A stretch of 64,000 nucleotides of DNA from JAMXLO01 sp963818775 (lineage in GTDB: Bacteria > Pseudomonadota > Alphaproteobacteria > Acetobacterales > Acetobacteraceae): assembly GCA_963818775.1 (NCBI GenBank), contig CAWFUF010000026.1, forward strand, positions 1-64,000, read 5' to 3'. Under the pieces are notes generated by a model, which ran no database searches, was not told the DNA's origin, and saw only the letters and a list, made by a program, of their open reading frames with translations. A program made the position numbers and the translations under genes. This document shows, in pieces, positions 53,063-62,206 of the stretch. The stretch's first letter is position 1, and each line of letters starts with the position of its first letter.

Positions 53063-54703
53063 ATGGTTGCCCTAAATCCAGTTGCACACGAAACCACGAC
53101 AGGCACGACCGTGGATTTTGACGCCATCATCGTCGGCGCCGGCGTTTCCGGCCTCTACCAGCTCTACAAACTGCGCGAACTCGGTCTCAACGTGCGGGTG
53201 TTCGAGACCGGCACCAACGTGGGCGGCACCTGGTATTGGAACCGCTACCCCGGCGCGCGCTTCGATTCCGAAAGCTGGACCTACGGCTACTCGTTTTCCG
53301 AGGAGCTGCTGCAAGAATGGAACTGGGCCGAGCACTTCGCGTCGCAGCCTGAGACCGAGCGCTATCTCAACTACGTCGCAGACAAGTTCGACCTGCGCCG
53401 CGACATCCAATGCAAGAGCCGCGTGACCTCCGCGCACTACCAGGAGGCGATGCGCACCTGGGACGTCACACTGGAGGACGGCAGGCGCTACTGCACACGT
53501 CTCCTGATTACCGCCATCGGCGTGCTCTCGGCGCCAACCATGCCGCGCATCGCAGGCCTCGAAACGTTCAAGGGCCAGTCGTGCCACACCGCGCACTGGC
53601 CCAAGGAACCGGTGAACTTCGAGGGCAAGCGCGTCGCCGTGATCGGCACCGGCGCGACCGCCGTGCAGACGATCCAGACCATCGCCGGGCAAGTCGGCCA
53701 CCTGACCGTCTTCCAGCGCACCCCCAACTGGTGCGCTCCACTGCACAACTCCAGGATCACCGACGAAGAGATGCGCCAGATACGATCGCGCTACCCCGAG
53801 ATCTTCGCGCGCTGCCACGAAACACCTGGCTGTTTTATCCATAGCCCCGATCCGCGCTCCGCGCTCGAGGTAACACCAGAGGAACGCGAGGCTTTCTTTG
53901 AGAGGCTCTACAGCGAGCCCGGCTTCGGCATCTGGCAGGCCAACTTCCGCGACATCCTCATGGATCGCGAGGCCAACGCGCTGATCTCGGATTTCGTCGC
54001 GCGCAAAATCCGCCAGCGGGTCAAGGATCCCGCCGTGGCCGACAAATTGATCCCGAAGAACCATGGTTTCGGCACAAGGCGCCTGCCGCTCGAGACGCAC
54101 TATTACGAGGTCTACAATCAGCCCAACGTCAGGCTGGTCGACATCAACGAAACGCCGATCGAGCGCATCACGCCGGTCGGCATCAAGACCCGCGATGCGG
54201 AGTACGAGTTCGAGCTCATCATCTACGCGACCGGCTTCGACGCGATTACAGGTAGTTTCGACCGTATCGATATCAGGGGCGTCGACGGGCGTCGGCTCAA
54301 GGACGAGTGGAATGCCGGGCCGCAAACCTATCTCGGCGTTCTGGTCGAAGGCTTCCCCAACATGCTGATGGTGATGGGCCCGCATGCCGGGCTCGGCAAC
54401 TTCCCGCGCGCCGCCGAATACAGCGTCGAGTGGGTGACCGGTCTCGTTCGCCATGCGCGCAACCACGGCCTGGCGCGGATCGAGGCCACTCAGGCGGGGA
54501 CCGCGCTGTGGACCGACCATGTCAAGGCCATGGGCCAGGGGCTGCTCGCCAACGAGGTCAACTCGTGGATGACCGGCATCAACCGCAATGTCGCGGGCAA
54601 GCAGACTCGCAAGATCATGCGTTACAGCGGTGGCTATCCCGCCTATCGTGAGCACTGCGATGCGGTCGCCGCTGGTGGCTATCGCGAGCTCGCCCTGGGC
54701 TAG
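53063..54703 (+). CDS. Baeyer-Villiger-type flavin monooxygenase
   Basis: A 546-residue FAD/NADPH enzyme. The first dinucleotide motif is IIVGAGVSGLYQLYKL, the second AVIGTGATAVQTIQTI, and between them the BVMO fingerprint FKGQSCHTAHWP (FxGxxxHxxxW). It should convert a ketone (often cyclic or steroid-like) to an ester or lactone, or oxidise a heteroatom. Strong family-like N-terminus (VFETGTNVGGTWYWNRYPG). Start ATG 53063. It follows the DddQ-like gene by 97 bases. Confidence 0.92.
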   Translation: MVALNPVAHETTTGTTVDFDAIIVGAGVSGLYQLYKLRELGLNVRVFETGTNVGGTWYWNRYPGARFDSESWTYGYSFSEELLQEWNWAEHFASQPETERYLNYVADKFDLRRDIQCKSRVTSAHYQEAMRTWDVTLEDGRRYCTRLLITAIGVLSAPTMPRIAGLETFKGQSCHTAHWPKEPVNFEGKRVAVIGTGATAVQTIQTIAGQVGHLTVFQRTPNWCAPLHNSRITDEEMRQIRSRYPEIFARCHETPGCFIHSPDPRSALEVTPEEREAFFERLYSEPGFGIWQANFRDILMDREANALISDFVARKIRQRVKDPAVADKLIPKNHGFGTRRLPLETHYYEVYNQPNVRLVDINETPIERITPVGIKTRDAEYEFELIIYATGFDAITGSFDRIDIRGVDGRRLKDEWNAGPQTYLGVLVEGFPNMLMVMGPHAGLGNFPRAAEYSVEWVTGLVRHARNHGLARIEATQAGTALWTDHVKAMGQGLLANEVNSWMTGINRNVAGKQTRKIMRYSGGYPAYREHCDAVAAGGYRELALG

Positions 54704-54856
54704 GCGCGCCTCCCGGCCCTTTCTGGAGATTCCAGCCCAGCCGCGAAGTGAACCGCGCTGATCGTGTTGGTCGGATAGGCGGTGCTGTGACAGGGTGGCC
54801 TTGGCGCGCCTTCGGAGGTTTCCCTGGCGAACCCGCAACGATACAGGAGAGGATTC

Positions 54857-55903
54857 ATGGTACGGAAACATATCGGGGCCGTGTGCAGTCTCGCCCTTGC
54901 AGCGATGCTCGCAAGCGTGGGCATTGCACGCGCGCAGAATGAACTGAAGAGCCCCACCATGGACGCGATCAAGAAACGCGACCAGCTCGTCTGCGGCGTC
55001 GACACCGGCATTCCCGGCTATGCCTTCCAGGATTCGAAAGGCGAATGGATGGGGTTGGATGTTGCCTATTGCCGCGCCATCGCCGACGCCCTGCTCGGTT
55101 CGCCGACCAAGGTCAAATTCATCGGCCTCACATCCAAAGTCCGTTTCTCCGTCCTGCAGTCGGGCGAGATCGACGTGCTGATACGCGACTCCGAGGTGAC
55201 CTTCATCCGCAACACACAGCTTGGCCTCGATGAGCCGTCGTTCAACTTCTACACTGCGCAGACCTTCATGGTTCGCAAGAGTCTCAACGTGGCTCATGCC
55301 AAGGACCTGAACGGCGCGACGATCTGCCTGCTCACCGGCACCACGCTCGAGACCAACATCGCTGACTACAACCGGGCGAACAACATCAAGATCAACACGT
55401 TGCTGTTCGACAAGCCGGAGGAGGCTTTCGCTGCCGCCGACGCCGGACGCTGCGACGGCTACACAGACGACGGCGGATCGGTCGCAGCCGCGCGCTCCAC
55501 CATGAAGAAGCCGGATGACTGGATGTTCATCCCCGAGACGATCGGCGGACTGCAACCGCTCGGCCCGTTCACCCGGCTGGGCGACCAGGGTTGGTCACGG
55601 CTGGTGAAGTGGGTGCAGAACGCGATGATCGAAGGCGAGCTGCTCGGCGTCACCCAGGCCAATGTCGATCAGATCAAGCAATCGACCAAGGATCCGGAAG
55701 CGAGGCGCTATCTGGGCCTGGAAGGCGACTTCGGCAAGCTGCTCGGCGTCGACAATGACTGGGCCTATCGCATCGCCAAGAATATCGGCAATTACGGCGA
55801 GGTGTACGAAGCGTACTTCGGCGAGAAAGGTCTCGGGCTGCCGCGTGGCATGAACAATGTCTACCTCAAGGGCGGACTGTTCATGACGGCGAGCTGGAAG
55901 TGA
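54857..55903 (+). CDS. aapJ: General amino-acid ABC transporter substrate-binding protein (AapJ-like)
   Basis: A 348-residue periplasmic protein. The signal peptide is MVRKHIGAVCSLALAAMLAS then ending VGIARAQ. Family 3 solute-binding segments are QLVCGVDTGIPGYAF, GLDVAYCRAIADALLG, RFSVLQSGEIDVLIRDSE and WMFIPETIGGLQPLGP. AGGAGAGG precedes ATG 54857. Followed after nine bases by the first permease. The AapJQM(P) system imports many L-amino acids. Confidence 0.93.
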   Translation: MVRKHIGAVCSLALAAMLASVGIARAQNELKSPTMDAIKKRDQLVCGVDTGIPGYAFQDSKGEWMGLDVAYCRAIADALLGSPTKVKFIGLTSKVRFSVLQSGEIDVLIRDSEVTFIRNTQLGLDEPSFNFYTAQTFMVRKSLNVAHAKDLNGATICLLTGTTLETNIADYNRANNIKINTLLFDKPEEAFAAADAGRCDGYTDDGGSVAAARSTMKKPDDWMFIPETIGGLQPLGPFTRLGDQGWSRLVKWVQNAMIEGELLGVTQANVDQIKQSTKDPEARRYLGLEGDFGKLLGVDNDWAYRIAKNIGNYGEVYEAYFGEKGLGLPRGMNNVYLKGGLFMTASWK

Positions 55904-55912
55904 TCGGCTGAC

Positions 55913-57029
55913 GTGGTCAGGCGACCGTCACGGCACGCACGTGCCGCGCAATGGCTGTTGCTCGCCGGAGTGGTGGCGGTCGCCTGGTTCCTTGGTTCAA
56001 TAGCCGTCGGAACCTCAACGCAACGGCATGGCTCTCTGGGCTTCAGTTTTCTCGCCGACCCGACGAATTTCGATATCCCATTTCGTCTGATATCGTGGGC
56101 CGTCGGCGACACCTATGCACGCGCCCTGTTGGTGTGCGTGTTGAACACGCTTCTTGCCGCGGCAATCAGTATCGTCGCGGCCACGCTGCTCGGCTTACTG
56201 GTCGGTATCATGCGGCTGTCGACCAACTGGTTGGTGCGCAACATTGCGCTCGGATTCATCGAGCTGGTACGCAATACGCCACAGCTTGTGCAGATCATTT
56301 TCTGGTACGTCGCGGTACTTCAAACCCTGCCAGGGCCACGGCAAAGTATCCTGCTGCCGGGAGGAGCGTTGCTGAATGTCCGCGGCCTGTATTTGCCCAG
56401 CTTCGTCGGCGACGATAGCGCGGCAACGTTATGGGCGCTCGCACTGGCTCTGTTGCTGGCCATACCGTTTGTGTGGCGCGTGCCGTGGCGTGGCTTTCCA
56501 GTGGGCGCGAAATCGCTCCTGCTGGTGCCGCTGGGAGCCTTGCTGTTCGTCGTGGGCATCGATCACATCGAACTGCCCGCGTTGCGTGGCTTCAATATCG
56601 CAGGCGGCGTCCAGGTGGTGCCGGAGCTGGTGGCACTGTGTGCCGGCCTCTCGATCTATGGCGCTGCTTTCATCGCCGAGATCGTGCGCGCCGCCATCCT
56701 GTCGGTGCACAAAGGCCAACGCGAAGCAGCACTGAGCCTGGGGCTGCGGCCGCGTCAGGTGCTGTCGAAGATCATTCTGCCACAGGCGTTGCGCGTGATG
56801 GTGCCGCCGATGACCAGCCAGTACCTCAACATCATCAAGTCAACCTCGCTCGGCGCGGCGGTGGCATACCCGGAACTGTACCAAATCTTTGCCGGCACCG
56901 CGATGATGCAGTCGAACCGCGAAATCGAGTTCGATCGCCCTCCTGATGGGAGTATTCCTTTCGATCAATCTCATCGTCTCGGCGTTCATGAACTGGTACA
57001 ATCGCCGGGTGGCGCTGGTGGGACGATGA
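55913..57029 (+). CDS. aapQ: Amino-acid ABC transporter permease (AapQ-like), frameshifted near its 3' end
   Basis: Starts with GTG 55913 and codes an HisM-type permease with the EAA loop REAALSLGLRPRQVLSKIIL and family-like LGFIELVRNTPQLVQIIFWY. The frame reads normally to NREIEF (about 56933), then goes out of frame. In the +1 frame the next residues are IALLMGVFLSINLIVSAFMN, then WYNRRVALVGR and a TGA at 57027-57029 that overlaps the aapM ATG. Thus one extra base near 56930-56934 explains the data. It is either a sequencing error or a real mutation; as written, the frame reads through into aapM, giving a 743-residue fusion. Confidence 0.85.
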
Positions 57030-58144
57030 GCGACGTTGTCGCCGGACAGCGACAGCCTTCGCAGGGCGGTCTGTTACCGCGGCGTGCCGGCGGGCGGCCG
57101 CCGAGCGCCATCGACTGGGTACGACGGAACCTGTTCAGCTCGGTCTTCAACAGCCTTCTGACAGGCATCGTCCTGCTGCTGGCGTGGCTCGTTCTGCCGC
57201 CACTTTTCCGTTGGGCTGTTACGCATGCGACGATCTCGGGGATGACGCGGGCGGCGTGCACCGGTGACGGGGCCTGCTGGACCTTCATCCGCGTGCGTCT
57301 CCCGCGGTTCTTCTATGGGAGTTACCCTCCCGATCAGCTCTGGCGCGTCGATGTCGCGTTCGCCCTCCTGGTGGCGTTTTGCACGCCGGTACTGCGGGAC
57401 GGGGTACGGCATCGTTGGGTCTGGGTGTTGTTGCTGCTCATCGTGTTCCCTGGACTCGCTGCGGTGCTATTGTGGGGTGGAGTGCTCGGCCTGCCCTACG
57501 TCGACACCTCGCTGTGGGGCGGGCTGATGCTCGACGTCATCGCATCATTCGTCACGGTGGCGGCGTCCTTGCCGCTCGGGATTTTGTTGGCGTTCGGGCG
57601 GCGCTCGCAGTTGCCGGTCGTGCGGATCCTGTCAGTCGGCTACATCGAGGTGTGGCGCGGCGTTCCGCTGTTGACCGTGCTGTTCATGTCGACGGTGGTG
57701 GCCCCTCTGTTCCTGCCCGATGGTTTTCTGCCCGATCGCTTGCTGCGCGCCATTGCGGCGCTGGTGCTGTTCAATGCTGCCTACATGGCGGAGGTGGTGC
57801 GCGGCGGTCTGCAAGGTGTGCCGTCCGGCCAAGAGGAGGCCGCCGCTTCGCTCGGGCTGCGCTGGTGGCATGCGCAAGCCTTCATCGTTTTGCCGCAGGC
57901 GTTGCGGATTATCGTGCCCGGGATCATCAACACCGTCGTCGACCTATTCAAGGATACCACACTCTTGACGATCATCGGCCTGTTTGACCTGCTGGGCACG
58001 GTCGAGCAGGCGCTGAAGGATCCGGCCTGGCTCGGTTTCGCGACCGAGGGCTATGTTTTCTCCGCCATCGTGTTCTTCGTCTGCTGCTACGCGATGTCTG
58101 CTTACGGCCGTAACATGGAACGCAGGCTTGCCAAGGGCCAGTGA
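57026..58144 (+). CDS. aapM: Amino-acid ABC transporter permease (AapM-like)
   Basis: A 372-residue permease with the EAA loop QEEAAASLGLRWWHAQAFIV and helices from about residue 40 onward (SLLTGIVLLLAWLVLPPLF) to the C-terminus. ATG 57026 (MSDVVAGQRQP) lies in the proper stop of aapQ (ATGA). In other genomes the ATPase aapP follows; here the next gene (58228) is a sulfatase, so the ATPase must be supplied from elsewhere. Confidence 0.9.
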   Translation: MSDVVAGQRQPSQGGLLPRRAGGRPPSAIDWVRRNLFSSVFNSLLTGIVLLLAWLVLPPLFRWAVTHATISGMTRAACTGDGACWTFIRVRLPRFFYGSYPPDQLWRVDVAFALLVAFCTPVLRDGVRHRWVWVLLLLIVFPGLAAVLLWGGVLGLPYVDTSLWGGLMLDVIASFVTVAASLPLGILLAFGRRSQLPVVRILSVGYIEVWRGVPLLTVLFMSTVVAPLFLPDGFLPDRLLRAIAALVLFNAAYMAEVVRGGLQGVPSGQEEAAASLGLRWWHAQAFIVLPQALRIIVPGIINTVVDLFKDTTLLTIIGLFDLLGTVEQALKDPAWLGFATEGYVFSAIVFFVCCYAMSAYGRNMERRLAKGQ

Positions 58145-58227
58145 GTAAACTCAGCGTGGCCTCGCGGACGACTTTAAGGACGACGCCATAACCGCCGATG
58201 ATTGAGGCCCAGGGGGAGGGATCGCTT

Positions 58228-59897
58228 ATGACGGACGGAAGCACGCGGACCACGCAGCCAAACCGTCGATCGATGCTGTTCGGCGGCAGCGCGTTGGTCA
58301 CGGCAGCCGCGCTGATGCCAGGTGCACGCGCACAGGGCGCTAACCAAGGTCAGTCAACGGCGTCCTCGACCGGCGACGGTCGCAAGCCGAACATCCTCGT
58401 CATCTTCGGCGACGACATCGGCCAGTCCAATCTCAGCGCCTACACCTTCGGGCTGATGGGATATCGCACGCCGAACATCGACCGGATTGCGCGCGAAGGG
58501 ATGATGTTCACCGACTACTACGCAGAGCAGAGCTGCACGGCGGGACGATCGTCATTCATCACCGACCAGGCGACGCTGCGCACCGGGCTATCGAAGGTGG
58601 GCATCCCAGGCGCAACTATAGGATTGAACGCCGCCGACATTACCATAGCGGAGGCATTGAAGCCTCTCGACTATGCCACCGGTCAGTTCGGCAAGAACCA
58701 TCTTGGCGACCGCAATGAATATCTGCCGACTGTGCACGGCTTCGACGAGTTTTTCGGCAATCTCTACCATCTGAATGCGGAAGAAGATCCGGAAGATCCG
58801 GATTATCCCAAGGATCCAAGATTTGCCGCGCGGTTCGGCCCGAGGGGCGTGCTCAAATGCGCCGCGACCGACACCGATGATCCAACGGTCGATCCACGCT
58901 TTGGCAGGGTCGGCAAACAGAAGATCGAAGACACCGGACCGCTGACCAGAAAGCGCATGGAAACGATCGACGACGAGACCACGGGTGCCGCGATCGATTT
59001 CATCCAGCGTCAGGCGCGAGCCGGCAAGCCGTTCTTCGTCTGGATGAACACCACGCGGATGCATCTGCGTACGCATGTTCGCGCATCAATGCGCGGCCAG
59101 AGCGGCATGCCCGACAACGAATATGCCGACGGCATGATCGAGCACGACGGCGATGTCGGCAAGCTATTGAAGACACTCGACGACCTCGGCATCGCGAACA
59201 ACACGATCGTGGTCTATACGACCGACAACGGCCCGCATATGAACTCCTGGCCCGACGCGGCAATGACGCCATTCCGCAGCGAGAAGGACACCAACTGGGA
59301 AGGCGCCTTTCGTGTACCGGCGATGGTGCGCTGGCCTGCGCACATCAAGCCGGAAAGCATATCGAACGAGATCTTCTCGGGGCACGATTGGTTCCCGACG
59401 CTGCTTGCCGCGGCAGGCGATTCTGGCATCAAGGAGAAGCTGCTCACGGGCTACGCCGCTGCCGGCAAGACATTCAAGGTTCATCTCGACGGGTACAATC
59501 AGCTACCCTACCTGACCGCGCAGCAGGACAATTCCGACCGCAAAGGCTTCATCTACTTCGATGATGACGGGCACCTGGTCGCGATGCGCTTCGAGAACTG
59601 GAAGCTGGTGTTCGCCGAGCAGAAGACGGCAGGCACACTGGACATCTGGGGAGAGCCGTTCACCGTTCGTCGGGTTCCGCTAATTTACAATCTTCGGATG
59701 GATCCTTACGAGCGAGCGGACATCACCTCGAACACCTACTGGGATTGGTCGCTGCGAAAAATGCACCTGCTCATGGGCTCCAGGCGCTCGTCGCGGAGTT
59801 CGTCGCCACCTTCAAGGACTACCCGCCACGGCAGCGGCCACAGAGCTTTTCCGTTGACCAGATCATGGAGAAGCTGCAGCAACCAACGGGCGACTGA
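58228..59897 (+). CDS. Arylsulfatase-family enzyme, frameshifted near 3' end
   Basis: A Tat-type leader (NRRSMLFGGSALVTAAALMP) precedes a sulfatase domain starting KPNILVIFGDDIGQSNLSAY. The formylglycine site is SCTAGRSSF (C-x-A-x-R), with catalytic-type HDGDVGKLLKTLDDLG and TDNGPHMNSW. The written frame loses similarity after RKMHLL (about 59772) and runs on to 59925. One missing base there would restore LQALVAEFVATFKDYPPRQR then QPTGD and a TGA at 59895-59897, which overlaps the FGE ATG. AGGGGGAGGG is the ribosome site for ATG 58228. The substrate is an unknown sulfate ester. Confidence 0.88.
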
Positions 59898-60880
59898 TGA
59901 ACACCTGGATACACCGAGCATCTGACGGGCCGATCGACGAGCATATTCCGCCGGGCATGGTGTGGGTGCCTGGCGGCACGTTCCGTATGGGGTCGGATCG
60001 GCACTATCCCGAAGAGGCGCCCGCGCACAGCGCAAGCGTCGCCGGATTTTGGATCGACCGCGCGCCGGTCACAAACAGCGAGTTCCACAGGTTTATTCGC
60101 GCCACGGGTCACGTGACGGTCGCCGAGCTTGTGCCCAAGGCGGCCGACTATCCCGGCGCGCTGCCGAACATGCTGCGCGCCGGTTCGCTGGTTTTCACGC
60201 CCCCGAAGCATGCGGTCGATCTGCGCCGCTGGGACCAATGGTGGCAGTTCAGGTTCGGCGCGAACTGGCGACGGCCCTATGGGCCTCGCAGTTCGATCGC
60301 GGGACTGGCCGATCATCCGGCGGTTCATGTCGCCTATAGTGATGTGCTGGCATATGCGGAATGGGCCGGCAAGGAGGTGCCAACCGAGGCCGAATGGGAA
60401 TTTGCGGCGCGCGGCGGCCTGGATGGCTCCGCCGAGTTCGCCTGGGGCGATGAATTCACCCCAGACGGCAATCATCTTGCGAACACCTGGCAAGGTGATT
60501 TTCCGCACGAGAACCTCGCAACCGACGGCTATGAGCGGACATCGCCGGTCGGCGCGTTCCCGCCGAACGGCTACGGCCTGTACGACATGATCGGCAATGT
60601 CTGGGAGTGGACGTCCGACTGGTACTCGCCACGCCACGAAGGCGACGCGCCCAACCCCTGCTGCATCCCATCAACGCCGCGCCGCGCCCCAGAGGCCGCC
60701 AGCTATGACCCCGCCCAGCCCGAGATCAGCATTCCACGAAAGGTGCTGAAGGGCGGGTCGCATTTGTGCGCCCCGAATTACTGCCGCCGCTATCGCCCGG
60801 CCGCGCGCCATGCACAGCCGGTCGACACCTCGACGAGCCATGTCGGCTTTCGCTGTGTCCTTCGCCAAAGGAATGGGTGA
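59897..60880 (+). CDS. Formylglycine-generating enzyme (sulfatase-modifying factor)
   Basis: A 327-residue SUMF1-like oxidase that converts the sulfatase active-site Cys to formylglycine using copper and oxygen. It has the N-terminal MVWVPGGTFRMGSDRHYPEE, NVWEWTSDWYSP in the core, and the paired copper cysteines in GGSHLCAPNYCRRYRPAARH. The ATG overlaps the restored stop of the sulfatase (TGATG), so it probably activates that adjacent enzyme. No signal peptide is evident, consistent with modification before Tat export. Confidence 0.94.
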   Translation: MNTWIHRASDGPIDEHIPPGMVWVPGGTFRMGSDRHYPEEAPAHSASVAGFWIDRAPVTNSEFHRFIRATGHVTVAELVPKAADYPGALPNMLRAGSLVFTPPKHAVDLRRWDQWWQFRFGANWRRPYGPRSSIAGLADHPAVHVAYSDVLAYAEWAGKEVPTEAEWEFAARGGLDGSAEFAWGDEFTPDGNHLANTWQGDFPHENLATDGYERTSPVGAFPPNGYGLYDMIGNVWEWTSDWYSPRHEGDAPNPCCIPSTPRRAPEAASYDPAQPEISIPRKVLKGGSHLCAPNYCRRYRPAARHAQPVDTSTSHVGFRCVLRQRNG

Positions 60881-60930
60881 CAACGCAGGCAGAGATCGCG
60901 GCCAGGCGCCAGCCCCGCGGATCGCACGCC

Positions 60931-60975
60931 GCCATGACGGCCCCCGGGTTCCCGCGTGGGCGGGAATGCCGTAAG
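60931..60975. repeat. Small palindrome of the common GCGGGAATG type
   Basis: TTCCCGC (60949-60955) faces GCGGGAA (60960-60966), flanked by CATGACGG. It resembles scattered alphaproteobacterial intergenic repeats. It lies between the FGE stop and the MFS start. Confidence 0.4.
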
Positions 60976-60982
60976 AAAGCGC

Positions 60983-62206
60983 ATGACGTCCGAGACAAGA
61001 AAAGTCAGCGAAGCCAGAGCGCTCTGGCTGATCTCCGGTGCTCACCTGGTGAGCCACTTCCACTACCTCGTGCTGCCACCACTGTTCTATGTGCTGCGTG
61101 AGCGCCTTGGCGTGGGTTTCGTCGAGCTGGGCCTGGTGATCACGATCTATAATGTCACTTCGGCGCTGGTGCAGGCGCCGATGGGCTACGTGGTAGATCG
61201 CGTCGGCCCGCGCCGCATGCTGATCTTCGGGTTGTGCACAGCGGGCATCGCCTATGGCTCGATTGGCGTGTTTCCGGTTTATTCCTGGATGATCGCCGCC
61301 GCCGTGCTCGCCGGCGTCGCCAATTCGGTCTACCACCCTTCCGACTACTCGATCCTGGGCTCGATGATCGATCCCGCACGGGTCGGCCGCGCCTTCTCGA
61401 TCCACACCTTTGCCGGCTTCCTCGGCAGCGCCATCGCACCGACCGTGATGCTCCTGGTCGCGAGCACTGCCGGCTTCCGTGCCGCGTTGATCTTCGCCGG
61501 GCTGCTGGGTCCCGCGGCGGCATTGCCCCTGCTGCTGACACCCGCGCTCGACGGCGTCGCTTCGCACCAAGCCGCGGCGAGACGACAGGAGATGGATCGC
61601 GCGCCATCCCGCGTGCTGCTGTCACCTGCCGTGATCAGCCTGACCGGCCTGTTCGCGCTGCTGAGCCTGTCGTCCGGCGCGATCACGACATTCTCCGTGG
61701 TGGCGCTGGTCGCGCTGTACGGCGTGCAGGTGTCAGCGGCGAACATCGCGCTGTCGGCCTACCTGATGGCGACGGCGATCGGCGTTCTCGCCGGCGGCTT
61801 CGTCGCCGATGCGACGCGCCGCCACGCCGAAGTGGCGGCCGTGGGCTTCGGGACAGCGGCGGCGATCACCTTCGCGATCGGCACGTTCAACCTAGGCGTG
61901 ATTCTGCTGGTGGTGGCGATGGCGGCGGCGGGGTTCCTCGGCGGCATGATCATGCCGTCCCGCGACATGCTGGTGCGCGCCGCGGCACCACCCGGCATGG
62001 CCGGCCGCGTGTTCGGCATCGTGACCACCGGATTCAACATCGGCGGCACCATTGGCCCTATGCTGGGCGGCTGGTTCATGGACAATGGCATGCCCCGCTG
62101 GATCTTTTACAGCTCGGTCTGCTTCATGTTGGCGACCGTAATGACGGTCCTGGTCGGCGACTGGAGATCGCGCCGGCGGGCGATGGGTATGGCATTGGCG
62201 GAGTGA
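60983..62206 (+). CDS. MFS transporter
   Basis: A 407-residue protein with 12 predicted helices. The loop 2-3 motif is GYVVDRVGPRRMLIFG, and NSVYHPSDYSILGSMID and IHTFAGFLGSAIAPTVML are typical of small-molecule and fosmidomycin-resistance-like MFS members. ATG 60983 (MTSETRKVSEARALWL) is used. The TGA overlaps the aminotransferase ATG by one base. With the sulfatase genes it may import or export a catabolic product. Confidence 0.9.
   Translation: MTSETRKVSEARALWLISGAHLVSHFHYLVLPPLFYVLRERLGVGFVELGLVITIYNVTSALVQAPMGYVVDRVGPRRMLIFGLCTAGIAYGSIGVFPVYSWMIAAAVLAGVANSVYHPSDYSILGSMIDPARVGRAFSIHTFAGFLGSAIAPTVMLLVASTAGFRAALIFAGLLGPAAALPLLLTPALDGVASHQAAARRQEMDRAPSRVLLSPAVISLTGLFALLSLSSGAITTFSVVALVALYGVQVSAANIALSAYLMATAIGVLAGGFVADATRRHAEVAAVGFGTAAAITFAIGTFNLGVILLVVAMAAAGFLGGMIMPSRDMLVRAAAPPGMAGRVFGIVTTGFNIGGTIGPMLGGWFMDNGMPRWIFYSSVCFMLATVMTVLVGDWRSRRRAMGMALAE

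Noticed and set aside
53072..55555. Long minus-strand open frame of about 827 codons
   Set aside because: It is antisense to the monooxygenase and aapJ genes, crosses both, and has no family-like motif.
55913..58144. A natural double-permease fusion protein
   Set aside because: The residues joining the two halves are not membrane-like, and the alternate frame contains the expected AapQ C-terminus and a stop overlapping the aapM start, so a single-base indel is more likely than a true fusion.
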